Shown here one piece after another: positions 11,651-23,437 of a stretch of 64,000 nt of DNA (position 1 is the first letter of the stretch; every line of letters begins with the position of its first letter). Source of the DNA: Chlorops oryzae (Eukaryota; Arthropoda; Insecta; Diptera; Chloropidae); assembly GCA_020466095.1 (NCBI GenBank), contig CM035809.1:27281063-27345062 (forward strand), read 5' to 3'. A model generated the notes under the pieces. It had not been told where the DNA came from. It was given only the letters and a program-made list of their open reading frames with translations, and searched no databases. Both the position numbers and the translations under genes were made by a program.

Positions 11651-12719
11651 CATCCCTCTACAATCTAACGCATAGCTCAATTTCAGTTAGAATTCTTTGG
11701 GAAGCCGAAGTTTTCCCATCTAAAAATAAGCTGACAAAAAATGGCCAGGTTTCATCCCACATATGACCTATAAAAAAATTAGACCCTTTGGATTCAAAAG
11801 CCACGTCTCTATCTCTTGAAATGTGATCACTTTTTCTTAAAAAAAAAAAATTTAAAAAAACAATCCCTACTAATCTCAAATCAACTGTAAATCAGAAACA
11901 CAAAATAAAAACCCCAATTAAATCCCCAGCAAATCCCTTACGTAAAACTATCATTACAATGGAATTCAATTAAATTGTCATTGCAATAATTGAAGAGGAT
12001 ATTTGCCTGTCCTTCGACTACCATACGTTAAACGTGTACTACCTTTCAATAGGACTATTAAAAAAATCCTTGAAAGCAAATTCCATGCTAATCCGTTGTA
12101 AACAAAATGGTTAATACCACGTCTGCACGAGGCGAAGGGGAAGTACCTGCACTTTTTTCATTCCAATCCGTTCCTATCGTTGCAATTTTAATCGCTGGAC
12201 TTTTGTGTTGTTGCCTATTTTCTTTTATTGTTGCACTTAATCCAACATATTGTTGTTGTTGTTGTTGTTCGTGGCTGTTGTTTTGTGGGTTTGTTCTGTT
12301 CCGTTTTTTTTCCGTTTCGCGGTAATTAACACCATTGCGTAATGCAGCGTTACGCCCGAAGCCGGAGCAATGTTGAGTGTTTATCCTCAGCTAAAGTCAT
12401 TTAACCACTGTCTTAAGCCCCGTGCACTTGGTTGCTGCTGAGATTTGATGCACCCCCTCGGCTATCGATTAACCGCATTTCTAAGGGGGTGGGCTCTCGA
12501 CGTCCATTTCAATCATTTTCTACTCGACTTGACTTGACTTGACTTTTGCTCTTCTTAAATGGTGTATATAAATGGAATGGCCTAAGTCGACTTGGCTGGA
12601 CGATGGCAACGCGTGTGAGGGACTTTAGATATGGTCTGAAATGGTCGGAAATTTGCATTTTTTTCCTTTTTCTTTTATTGAATTTTCGCAAATATTTAAC
12701 CGATCTAACTTCTTATCTA
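11651..12719. other. Non-coding DNA
   Basis: An A run is present near 11840. A TTG repeat at about 12250-12270 gives the poly-Cys stretch in the 12107-12325 frame, which is therefore not accepted as coding. No other feature is recognised. Confidence 0.35.
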
Positions 12720-13885
12720 ACTTTTTATCTATCTATCGATGTACCTATCTATCTATGTATATATCTATCTATGTATCTATCCATATTGTATCTAACTGTG
12801 TTAGTATCTCTCTATCAATGTATCTATATATCTATGTACCTATCTATCTGTGTATCTATCTACCTTTCTATGCATCGATGTACATATCTATCTATCTATG
12901 TATCTATCTATCTAAAGATTAATCTATATATCTATGTATATTTAAATGTCTATCTATCTTTGTATCTACCCATCTTTGTATCTATCCATCTACATATCGG
13001 TCTATCTAAATTTGTATCTATCTATCTAAATTTGTATTTATTTATCTATGCATCTATCTATCGATGTATCTATATATTATCTATCTATGTATCTATCCAT
13101 ATTTGTATCTATCTGTGTATGTATCTATCTATCAATGTATCTATATATCTATGTACCTATCTATCTGTGTATCTATCTGTCTGTGTATCTATCTACCTTT
13201 CTATGCATCGATGTACATATCTATCTATCTATGTATCTATCTATCTAAAGATTAATCTATCTATCTATGTATATTTAAATGTCTATCTATCTTTGTATCT
13301 ATCCATCTACGTATCGGTCTATCTAAATTTGTATCTATCTATCTAAATTTGTATTTATTTATCTATGCATCTATCTATCGATGTATCTATCTATATATGT
13401 ATCTATCTATCTATGTATCTATCCATATTTGTATCTATCTGTGTTTGTATCTATCTATCAATGTATCTATATATCTATGTACCTATCTATCTGTGTATCT
13501 ATCTGTCTGTGTATCTATCTACCTTTCCATGCATCGATGTACATATATATTTAAATGCCTATCTATCTATCTACGTATCGATCTATCTAACTTTTTATTT
13601 ATCTATCTATGTATCTATCTATCTATGTATATATCTATCTATCTATATATCTATCTATGTATCTATCCATATTTGTATCTATCTATGTATCTATCTATCT
13701 ATCGATGAATCTATCTATCTATGTGTCTATCCATATTCGTATCTATCTGTGTATGTATCTATCTATCAATGTATCTATATATCTATGTATCTATCTATCC
13801 ATCTATGTATCTATCTATCCATTTATCCAAATATCGATCTATTTTATAGACGATTCTGTCCATCTTATAATATATCTATCTGTTT
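12720..13885. repeat. GATA/TATC microsatellite array with about 330-bp higher-order period
   Basis: About 1.17 kb of imperfect TATC repeats (GATA on the minus strand) with regular variants such as TGTATC, CCATC and TAAATTTG. The word TGCATCGATGTACATAT recurs at about 12871, 13204 and 13530, spacings of 333 and 326 bp, and the variants around it recur in the same order. The array is thus organised as about three higher-order units and is not a simple microsatellite. All Ile/Tyr/Leu/Ser-rich open frames here are artefacts of the repeat. Confidence 0.95.
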
Positions 13886-16190
13886 AGATAACTTTAATCT
13901 ATTACTATGTCTATATATGTCAATTAAACCATGATTTATGTATCTATTGTTTTATTTTTGTTGATTTTTATTCCTTTGCATCTACCTTCAACCCACCCCT
14001 CACCCCCCCCCCCCCACCCCCTTTTTTTTAGCTACTTCTTTCTTCTTTTATAGAAATTAAATTAATTTTTTTTTTCATTTTTGCACACAACCGCTCCTCC
14101 ACCTGCTCCATTTGGACTTTCTCATTGAAATTTTACTATTCTGGAACGCCTTCGAAAACCACCCTTATAAGGGCTCGATATCCTCGGAGGGGGAATTCGG
14201 GTGACTTTGCATAGCGGCTAATTACAGGTGTCGTTGCACATATTGACGCTCGATTGCGCTTAACGTGTCGCATTAAAATTGCCAGCAGCAATAGTCTCAG
14301 CCGCGGACAACGCGACGTGACGCGACTCGACGCGTCGTCACTGAAAGCGGCTCAGAGCTGTCAGAGCCGTTCGCCCGGAGTCGCTCAGGCATGGAAAGTG
14401 CAGCCGAGAATAGTGACAGAATCGCGCATTTTCCGCTGCACCTTTTGCTGTTGTTGGTTGTACTTACTTGCGAAATTGTTTTACAAAACCAACAACAACA
14501 ACAACAACATGGCAATGGAACGAATTTTTTTCGTTTTCGCTTTTCTAAACGACCAATAATTTTAGCGCGCAAACAGCAAGCGCAGTAGCCAGGCACTATT
14601 AATGCAGTCACCGCGATAATTATGCACGGCCGAGAGAGTCCAAAAGACCTCACTCATACACACAGTGTACATACATAGGTCTACATAAATATATGCACCT
14701 ATTTTGTTGTTGTTGTAATAATCTCATTTCGGCAGCATTGCATGCCCAGATCAGTTGCAAATGATTATTGACACAATCTAAAGCTAGAGACCCCAAGCCA
14801 ATTGCAATTATTTGCGGCAAAGGGGGATTTCATCCTGTGCTTCAGTTCCCCCTCCTCTTAGCCATTCTTCAGTGTATCCCTCAGTAACTCTCAGTATCCC
14901 GTCCGTAGTGTCTTTAGTTTGCAGCAACCTTCTGCCAGTCGAAGCCGCTCACCGTAATTAGCTTCTTATATATGGCTCGCCCGATTCCCTACGCTTCTGA
15001 TCTAGTCCCTTCCCACAGCTGCGCCGCACATATCCATATTATAACTAATTTTCGCAAAACATAAACAACGAAATTGCAACAAATTATATGAGCCACAAGC
15101 GTTTAAAGCGATGCCCTCGCGCAGATAAGCAACGCGATGCACTTGTCTGTCTCTTCGACGGGAATTTTAACGCGCAAGCGACCGCAGCTTTTCCCAACGA
15201 TTAAAAGGGAGCAGTTCTTTTTTTCTCTCTTTTTTTTTTTTTTGAATTTCTTAAAGCCATTTTTGAAACGCTTTTTGGGCTCACAATTTATGTGCTAAGC
15301 GGAAGACTCAATTTGTTTGGTTTTGTATGCATTTAAGATACGTCAAAAAGGATTCACATTTAGGATTCGAAAGCAATAGGGGGGAATCCCTAAAGCCCTT
15401 AAGGGAAAGCTCTTTACTGAGTAGCGATTGGGAGTGATTTTGAAAGGGTCATTATAGAATGCAACCAAACTGAACCCTTCAGTTCAGTCTAATCCCAGCC
15501 TGATCGTTATACGGATCATATTCATTTAGTGACTAATCCCAAGTCCCGACTGAAGATTTTTGTCCAAAGAAAGTAGTATTAAAGTAATTATTTGCCCTGG
15601 GTTTTCTAGGACAGTCTCGAATTTCTCCGGACAATCTCTAACTCGTTCCACTCTGGTTCTGTGGAATCTCTATAACTCGAATGTCAACGGGAATGCAAAA
15701 CAACATCGAGTTAACCATCAAGCATTTCGAGATACATTATTTCAGCGGAAAGGAGTGCCATTTTTTCAACTTACTGAGGACTTCGCCTAAGCGAACTCCG
15801 GGTTATACCCAGAAATTCGACTGAATAAAGTCCCATAATAATTATCTTTGAAGCATTTAACTTCATTAGAAATAATTTCAGGTCTATACAGACAATAGAG
15901 AAAGAATGTTCTAAAAGAATGATCCCTTCGAGACCTACTTGCAATGGTCCAGAATTTTTAATGGAGACCACCCAATTTTGGTCTTAGTTTTATAAATGTT
16001 CAAGACGAATAAAATCTCCGGGTCCCGAGCTGCTCTCTACAGGCCTGGACTCATACTAAATCTATAGGATAACTCAGGTGATGATTTACTTCTTTACTAG
16101 ATCCATCGAGCGGAGCTTAGGGCATGGAGAAAAATTATTTTTTTTGGGTCCTATTTAGAGATTTGACAGAAGCTAAATATAGGAAGACTT
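13886..16190. other. Non-coding DNA with a CpG-rich patch
   Basis: A C run at 14005-14015 is followed by a T run. 14250-14660 is CG-rich, with palindromic words around GACGCGACTCGACGCGTC, a CAA repeat at 14491-14508 and overlapping short frames on both strands. It resembles a fly 5'-region or enhancer but no exon can be supported. The remainder (14660-16190) holds nothing recognisable apart from a T run at 15230-15243. Confidence 0.35.
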
Positions 16191-16193
16191 ATA

Positions 16194-16841
16194 TACAGAA
16201 AAACTGGCTACGAAAAATTCCAATTAATGGCGTTTGTTAAACTCGATTCATCGGTTTTTTAATTGTCCCAGTCAAAAATTTCAAACAAATCACGAAATTC
16301 GGGAAAAGTTCGTAATATTAAATTTTGAACAAAAATTTGTTGTATTAAATACCAAAAGTTATTAACACTTGACAAAACCTTTGTTTGAAATTTTTGTTAT
16401 ATTGACGAAAATTTTGTTTGAAATTTTTGAAAGTGCATATAAATATTTTTCTAAAATTCTCATTAGCTTTATGCGGACTAACATACAAGAAGAGACAAAA
16501 TAATCAAAAATTAGCTCACATATGTTTATGATGTTATAATGTAAAATTATTTTCCGTAAACTGACTTTGCAGACTCAAATTTTTATTATGAAATATGTAG
16601 ATGAGGCATTTTTTCCTTTTTTATTTATTTAAAATAATTGCTTGATTTTTATTAATACCTTTGGTTGTTGATATTACAAATCGTTGTTTGAAAATGTTTA
16701 TTGATTGTTAATACTTCGAGTAATTGTCCCAAATAAACGATTTATTAATATAAGAAAAAGTGTGGTAGGCTGAGTTTTAACAACGAATTTGTTATATAGA
16801 TTAAAAAATTGATTGTATTTACGCACAAAAGTCTTTCTGTG
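16194..16841. mobile_element. TA-target MITE, CACAGAAA family (copy B), 648 bp
   Basis: The left end TACAGAAAAACTGGC and right end CTTTCTGTG lie between TA at 16192-16193 and 16842-16843. It runs opposite to copies A and C; it lacks much of their central GTGACATATATA region, so it is a shortened version. Shared words include ACTGGCTACGAAAAATTCC and GGACAATT-type motifs. No coding capacity. Confidence 0.85.
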
Positions 16842-17004
16842 TAAGACAAACAATTATACGAGATACGAAGAAGTCGGGGCCCTGAAGTAGATCCAATGTC
16901 CGTTGATAACAGAATGAAGTAAAGAGTAAAACGTCTTTAATTCAAAAATTGCACAAAAAACAATTATATTTATTGATTTTTAAATAATCACTAGGATACA
17001 TCTA

Positions 17005-17631
17005 CACTGAGCGAATTTAATCATGCTTTTTTAAATGGGCGCATTGTTATTCACAGTCCTTTGGATTTTCGAGCAGAACGAAAATTTCAAAAGAAAAATG
17101 GTTGAGTCAACAACATTTTTGGTTGATTTAAAGGAAAATTTTTAAAAAACATTTATTTTCGTTCGGTATAATTCTCATTTGGTTTATAAAATAGGACATA
17201 TAAGATATTTATTCATCTTAGAACTTTTTAAGCAGTCACACGAGAATGGAGTGACAAAATCGGATAAAGTCCATCCGATGGCTATTTTTGGGGTTATGTT
17301 CAGCAGAGGGTTCTGTGGCAATTTGCTTTGAACGTTAAGTAAATTTGCTATGACATTTCTTCTTGTATAAGTATTTTAGAAAACTTTTTTTTATTTTAAA
17401 AATTATCTTTTCCTTTTAATTATGTCCTTGGTTAGTTCAACAATTTAAATTCAAATCCATTTTTGAAAATTATCATGTCAATTCAACCTGAAATATGATG
17501 GATTCAAAAGGAAAATCTTTATTTTTTCCAACAAGAAAAATCGTTAAAATTAAAAATATTCCTTGTTGAAGCCGTTTTGTATGTTTTTCCTCTTGATTTA
17601 ACCAGTTTTCTGACTGATTTTTTTCTCTGTG
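17005..17631 (+). mobile_element. TA-target MITE, CACTGAGCGAA family (copy 2), 627 bp
   Basis: The ends CACTGAGCGAATTTAA and TTTTTCTCTGTG are set between TA at 17003-17004 and 17632-17633. This is the longest copy here and carries the full interior that is shared with 8398-8936 and 55175-55651. No long coding frame is seen; the minus-strand frame at 17519-17746 crosses the element boundary. Confidence 0.88.
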
Positions 17632-17633
17632 TA

Positions 17634-19866
17634 GGTGTTGAATTTAAATGTTTTCTGTTCGCCGTATAGATAATCTTAGTTTCGAGATCCAAACTCACAG
17701 AAAACCCCTCGATACGCCTTATGTATTCTGAAGCCAATTTTCTCAACTCTAATATCTCATGGAAAATAATCTCTCTTACTCCCTTTATAACCCTTTATAA
17801 CCCTTTATAACCCTTCCAAGCTAAGTCCATAAAAAATGGGTTATAATAGAACGCTTTTCCTTATATACACTTCAAATTCGACAGTAATTAATCAAAAAAA
17901 AAACCTTGAATAAAAATCAAAATTCTTGCAAGTCACTCCCCCGCAGGGGTTTAAAAGGGGCATGGATTTTCACTTTGTTTTGGTGACAACTTAATTCCCA
18001 ATTGAAAAAGTTAAAAGGAAAAAGCGCGCTGGGTACCTGCAAAGGAAACTTTTCAAAATTGCCACAGTGGGATGCAAGCGGATACATACAAATTAAAGCA
18101 ACAACAAAATCCGTTTAGAACCGCTGTGAACCATTAATATCAGCACACAATGCCCAGTAGCAATGGCTACCAACCGCGGAGTGAACGAATGAACGAATGA
18201 ATGGGAAAACATTATCGAACAAATGGAGACTGTCATAAAGCCAATCGCACATCATTAATAGCAGAAATAGCAACAACAATAACAGCAACTATTTAACTCA
18301 GCGCATGACAAAATAATGGCTAAGAGCAACAATAACAACAACATCCGCAATGATTGCACAAAAGTCAGGCATTGGCTATTGAGCACCCCCGAGAGTTGAG
18401 AGTTGACATCTTCAAATGTGCGGTGAGCGCGCAGCATTTTGACAAATCTCCCCCACGCGCTTATCTCGCACCTTTCCGGCAGTCACAGCCAATCACAGCA
18501 GATCATAGCGCATTAATAAAAAAAAGCAATAACAAAAAACAATAATAAGAGGAATAAGAACACTAAGGAGTGATGCCGAGATTGATTGATTATGCATGCG
18601 AGCAGCGGGTGGGGAAATGCACTTCCCCTCGAGCGCTCTGTCTCGCTCTCTCGCACTCGCATTCGCTTTCGGTGGCTTAATCGGTCACTGTAGGTGTTTG
18701 ATTGAAATCTCTCAATGCAACAGGGGGAATAGCATCGCGTTGTTGTTGTTGTTGCTTTTGGTTGTTGCGATAAAAAAGCGCATTCGAAAGCTGTGATTAT
18801 TTATTGTTTTTTTTTTTCGTTTTTTATCATTTTCATGCACTCACCTTTTTCCATTGCGTCGCCTCCGTTTGGTGGCATAAACCGTGCCAAGTTGGCTCAT
18901 GGCTAGGGCGGAGTTCGTTAACGTCGCCGTTTTGCTGCAATTTTTCGAAGATTTATGGATTTTTTTTCTTTTTTTTTCAATTTTCAATATTCTCTTTTCG
19001 TATTTCTTTATTTTATTTTTTTAATTTTTTTTTGCAATGATTTCTGTTATTGATTTTTAACGAAGCATTTGCGGATCGTTTAAAATTCAATTCACTCTCA
19101 CTCGAGGGATTTGGGGTTCCTTGCAATTAGTTTGGAGCTTGCATGTTTGATTTAAAAAGCGATTGGAAACGGAATGGCTTTCAATGCGATTTTATTTTTC
19201 AGATATTCAAAGAGTTTTTTTAGGACACAATAATTTTGTATTTTTTTTTAAATTTTTATTTGTATTTTTCGTAGATATCATTTCATCGTGAAAGCACTGT
19301 GTCGGCTTAAATCAGATAAAAATTTCTTTTACGTTTCACATTTTTTTGTTTTTGAATTGTTTTGAATTGTTTTTCAGATTTTTGTTCACATGCTTAGAGG
19401 ATTTTTTTTATTTGTCGTGCTGCTGTAAAATTTAATTAAATTTAAATCAAAATTTTTCAATGAAATTTTGGACATTTTTTAAGCTTAATCGGATGTGAGG
19501 TCCATTATTTTTCTAGTTTTTAAGAGACTCCACTACTTTATTTAGTACAGTCTTACACCGAAAAGTTATCTTTCCAACGGTATATAAATATTCAAACTTT
19601 TATGACTGACGAAAATATGATTTCTACTCAAAATCCATCCCAGCATACAAGCCTGTGCCTTTATACTTTTGTATATTTTGAGTATAGAAATAAAAAAAAT
19701 TGAAGAAAATATAAGACTTCACCCCTTTTTCTACAGAACCTCTACAAGGATATTCCTTTCGCTTCGAAGAAAATATTTAATTGAAAAAAGTTAAGAGCTT
19801 CAATAGAAGACTGACCAAAAACTTTAGATTATTTGAAGAAAGTTGTGCGTGTGTGTGTTTGAGGTA
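17634..19866. other. Non-coding DNA with short simple repeats
   Basis: Three copies of a 10-bp word containing CCTTTATAAC lie at about 17781-17815. TTG/CAA repeats occur near 18265-18345 and 18739-18756. 18596-18720 is CG-richer. T-rich DNA fills 18805-19420. No gene is recognised. Confidence 0.35.
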
Positions 19867-20067
19867 CACCGAGAGAAATAACAACAGTTAAATCAACTAC
19901 TTAGAACAGTTAAAGTAAGAGTGGTCAAATAAACGGTATTCCGCGTTAAATGCACTGAAAAAGGAAGTCAAATGAAAAGTTGAAAAACAGTTACTTTTTA
20001 TGTTCAAATTCGCTTTCGTTCACTTAGACGTATAAGTTCGCATTCTGATCAACCGCCTCCGGAGGTT

Positions 20068-20145
20068 TCGATAGCTCAGTGGTTTAAACTGTGACTCGAC
20101 AGTCGTGAGCTTCGGGATTCTATCCCTGCTGGCGGCGGGAATTTT
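20068..20145 (+). other. tRNA-like module 1 (copy 1)
   Basis: An A-box-like word TAGCTCAGTGG lies at 20072-20082 and a decayed B box GGATTCTATCC at 20115-20125. In the inverted copy the B box is a perfect GGTTCGATCCC. The T stem does not pair well, so this is tRNA-derived or tRNA-like and not a working tRNA gene. Confidence 0.6.
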
Positions 20146-20376
20146 TCTGAATTTTTTTTTTGAATTACAGTTTTTTTTTTGTTCAGAGTGCAGTTGTTTT
20201 GGAAGACAAAAATTTTCCTCGAAATTTTTAAGGTTTTAATTTAGTTAATTTTTTTTTAATGGTTCATTTTCAAGCAAAAAATTTTGGGAGTGAAAAAAAA
20301 TTCGTTAAGCACGTTCCCCAAAACTTGAGCAACCCTAAACTCAAGTGAGCATTTTGACCAACAAATTAAATTCGAT

Positions 20377-20450
20377 CGTTTAGCGTAATGGTTAAGACGT
20401 TCGCCCAGCGAAGTGGTGAGGTCAGCGGTTCAAGGCTCGGCCGAGGCGAG
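20377..20450 (+). other. tRNA-like module 2 (copy 1)
   Basis: An A-box-like TAGCGTAATGG lies at 20381-20391, followed by TTAAGAC, and a B-box-like GGTTCAAGGCT at 20427-20437, a spacing normal for tRNA genes. A GC-rich palindromic CTCGGCCGAGGCGAG follows. The cloverleaf is incomplete. A similar module is in the inverted copy at 22863-22935. Confidence 0.55.
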
Positions 20451-20782
20451 AAAATTTAAAGAGATGAAAGAGAAAAAGATTTAAATAGAAAAACAAATAA
20501 ATAAAGAAAAAATATAATAATTTAATAAAAAAAAAAATATTAATAAAAGAAGATTTAAAAAAAGTCAAAGCAAAAAAAAGTTAATTTTTCCCAGTCGCTG
20601 GTGACAGTTAATTTAACCGCGAGACAGTTATGTTATATCAACCATCAGGTAGTTATATCCCTATTGACTGTGTTTGTACTGTTGAATTGACCGCTACTAC
20701 AGATAAGCTAACAATTAACGGTGAACTCGGTTATTTTAACCTGCTTTTTCAGTTAATATAACTACCTTTTTCTCTCGGTGTA

Positions 20783-21490
20783 GGGTATTAAATTCTACAA
20801 GTTTCCATCTTTGCTCATGACGAACATTTTTTTGAAAACAGTCAATAATGATGGAGCTTTAACCTTTTTTTGAAGCTGTCCACATTTCAGAGTAGAGTTG
20901 GGTATAAATTATGATTGTTTTTCTGGTCCATTTAGTTCTATAGGGACGATCCCCAGTTCTGTCAGAAATGAAAAACTTCATATAAAAAACATTTCTGAAA
21001 ATTTCTGATTCATTCCTGAAGCGCTTTTTATATGAAGTTTTTCATTTTTCACCGAGCTGGAGATATTCCCATTATCATAAATGTCCGGGCTAAGCCGGAA
21101 AACTGTTTGAGCTTCGTTTAGATATGGGTAACTCCATGGGAAACGGTCCCACCCGTGACAGCCAGTCTGAGCACAAATTGCGCAGTTTCAGTGCATAATT
21201 TTTGTCAAACGTTTTCAAAATGTTAAATCCTTGAGAATCACTTCCATTTTTTTAAATTGTTATGAGCTAATACCTTAAAATGAGTGTTGCTGGTGGGACC
21301 GTATTCATTGGATTGCCCATATAAAAGAATCCGGCTTTATGGAACTACCTGTGCGATATATTGAAATCAATTTAAAAGCACTCAAACTCCTTGATGGCCC
21401 ATCAGCATCCTTGATATTTCACAACCGACGGCATATGAAAATTAATTGAGAAAGGCGATCGTTAGTCCTAGATTCAGTTCTAGAGTTTAG
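20783..21490. other. Left part of the spacer between the inverted element pair
   Basis: Non-coding. A small inverted repeat is visible: GAAAAACTTCATATAAAA near 20968 and TTTTATATGAAGTTTTTC near 21027. No gene is recognised. Confidence 0.4.
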
Positions 21491-21493
21491 TTA

Positions 21494-21826
21494 GGGGCTA
21501 TTTCCACTACACCGCATTTAGCATTTGCATCTTTAAAGATGCTAGACCCGTTTCCACTGCGTTTCGCATTTAGCATTTTGTGAAAATTTGAATTTTTGTT
21601 CGGAAAAATATTTGAATTCTTTGAAGTAGGCTTTGAAATGTTAAAAATTTGAAGAAAATATCAATGAAAACTAGACGGTTTTTAGCATTTTTATCGCATT
21701 TTCTCAAGATGCTGAAAAATGCTGTTTTAAGAACAACAACAATTACATGTAATTCAAAGGCGCATTTTTGAGCATTTTTTAAAAATGCTGAAAAATGCTA
21801 AATGCGTCTGTAGTGGAAACAGCCCC
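21494..21826. mobile_element. Harbinger-like MITE, 333 bp
   Basis: The ends GGGGCTATTTCCACTAC and GTAGTGGAAACAGCCCC are inverted repeats between TTA at 21491-21493 and 21827-21829. GGGGCTGTTT-like ends with a 3-bp TTA/TAA duplication are typical of PIF/Harbinger elements. The interior is rich in AAAATGC/GCATTTT words that make it fold. No transposase is present. Confidence 0.8.
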
Positions 21827-21829
21827 TTA

Positions 21830-22536
21830 AGCGATTAAATATGGGAGCAAATGTAAAAGAAGTTTCCCGTTAAAGCTCTTTTAATCCACTTGAGCCTTCT
21901 GAACTATATAAAAACGACACATTTTTAAACTTCGTCCAAAAGCGACTGTTACTATTACACCAAAGTTACTTCGAAAACAGGAAAGATTTGATGTATTTTT
22001 GTCGCTGGTTCTCATTTTTACATTCGAATTCCTGATTTTAACACCAAAAATGGTCAGAGGATTTTTATTTTTTTTTTATTTTTGTTTAAACGTAACTGGG
22101 TTAACACGCTTCTTCACTGTTGGATTTATAAATTTCTAAAGATTTTACCTAGAAATGGGAACAAACGAAGAAAAGAAAACTTTGGCTGGTTTGAATTGGT
22201 TAAAAATCTCTCTTCAAAGCACACAAAATCATTTCAAATTGCAATGAATGCGAAGAAACGTTCATAAAATTAAATAATTTTAATAAGTTTTAAACGAAGA
22301 CCCTAGAGAAATTGTTCAGTGGACTGAGCTTGGAGACTTTGCCAGCATTTTTCCATGGGTCTAAACACATTTTTTGGCACATTTTTTGGCGCATTTTTTG
22401 GCACTTTTAGTGCGTTTTTTTTTTGTCCGAGCCCTTCTGATCAGCCTATTAAAGAATTTTAGAAATTAAATTGCAAACTTGCACGCGTTTTTTTTTCAAT
22501 TTTAATTGTGGTTGAATATGAGAGAAGTTTTGCAGA
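21830..22536. other. Right part of the spacer between the inverted element pair
   Basis: Non-coding AT-rich DNA. A short direct repeat of CATTTTTTGGCAC/GCATTTTTTGGC lies at 22370-22405. The 61-codon frame at 22082-22267 has no recognisable domain. Confidence 0.35.
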
Positions 22537-22538
22537 TA

Positions 22539-23435
22539 CACCGAGAGAAAAAGGTAGTTATATTAACTGAAAAGCAGGTTAAAATAACCGAGTTCACCGT
22601 TAATTGTTAGCTTATGTGTAGTAGCGGCCAATTCAACCGTACAAACACAGTCAATAAGGACATAACTACCTGATGGTTGATATAACTGTCTCGCGGTTAA
22701 ATTAACTGTCACCAGCGACTGGGAAAAAAAATTTATTTTTTGCTTTGACTTTTTTTTATGTATCTTCTTTTATTAATATTTTTTTTTTTTTTATTAAATT
22801 ATTATATTTTTTCTTTATTTATTTGTTTTAAATCTTCTTCTCTTTCATCTCTTTAAATTTTCTCGCCTCGGCCGAGCCTTGAACCGCTGACCTCCACTTC
22901 ACTGGGCGAACGTCTTAACCATTACACTAAACGAAAGAATTTAATTTGTTGGTCAAAATGCTCACTTGAGCTTATGGTTGCTCAAGTTTTGGGGAACGTG
23001 CTTAAGGAATTGTTTCAATCCCAAAATTTTTTGCTTGAAAATGAACCATTAAAAAAAAAATTAAATAAATTAAAACCTTAAAAATTTCGGGGAAAATTTT
23101 TGTCTTCCAAAATAACTGAACTATGAACAAAAAAAAAACTGTAATTAAAAAAAAATTCAGAAAAATTCCCGCCGCCAGCAGGGATCGAACCCCGAAGCTC
23201 ACGACTATCAATTCACAGTTTAAACCACTGAGCTATCGAACCCTCCAGAGACGGTTGATCAGAATGCGAACTAAGTGAACGAAAGCGAATTTGAACATAA
23301 AAAGTAACTGTTTTTCAACTGTTCATTTGACTGCCTTTTTCAGTGCATTCAACGCGGAATACAGTTTATTTGACCACTCTTACTTTAACTGTTCTAAGTA
23401 CATAGTTGATTTAACTGTTGTTACTTCTCTCGGTG
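22539..23435 (-). mobile_element. TA-target MITE with two tRNA-like modules (copy 2, inverted), 897 bp
   Basis: The ends CACCGAGAGAAAAAGG and TTACTTCTCTCGGTG are set between TA at 22537-22538 and 23436-23437. It is the reverse complement of 19867-20780 along its whole length with modest divergence. On the minus strand, module 1 (23170-23242) has A box TAGCTCAGTGG and a perfect B box GGTTCGATCCC (minus strand of 23181-23191). Module 2 (22863-22935) has A-box-like TAGTGTAATGG and GGTTCAAGGCT. Keeping the better B box, this copy is the better candidate for RNA polymerase III transcription. Confidence 0.85.
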
Positions 23436-23437
23436 TA

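Larger units (their letters stand above)
19867..20780 (+). mobile_element. TA-target MITE with two tRNA-like modules (copy 1), 914 bp
   Basis: The ends CACCGAGAGAAATAAC and TTTTTCTCTCGGTG are inverted repeats between TA at 19865-19866 and 20781-20782. The interior carries two tRNA-like modules in the same direction (20068-20145 and 20377-20450), followed by A-rich DNA. The same element lies inverted at 22539-23435. Subterminal words such as GTTAAATCAACTAC and GTTATATTAACTG/GTTAATATAACTACC are also palindromic. There is no open frame of note. A TA target suggests mobilisation by a Tc1/mariner-type transposase; the tRNA-like parts suggest capture of, or fusion with, SINE-like sequence. Confidence 0.85.

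Noticed and set aside
12546..13934. Several long Ile/Tyr/Leu/Ser frames
   Set aside because: They are translations of the GATA/TATC array in all three plus frames.
14297..14653. 118-codon minus frame and overlapping plus frames
   Set aside because: CG-rich patch with mutually overlapping frames; poly-Cys/Gln comes from a CAA repeat.
20068..20450. Two functional tRNA genes
   Set aside because: A and B boxes are present but stems do not pair well and both are repeated inside a MITE, so they are called tRNA-like only.
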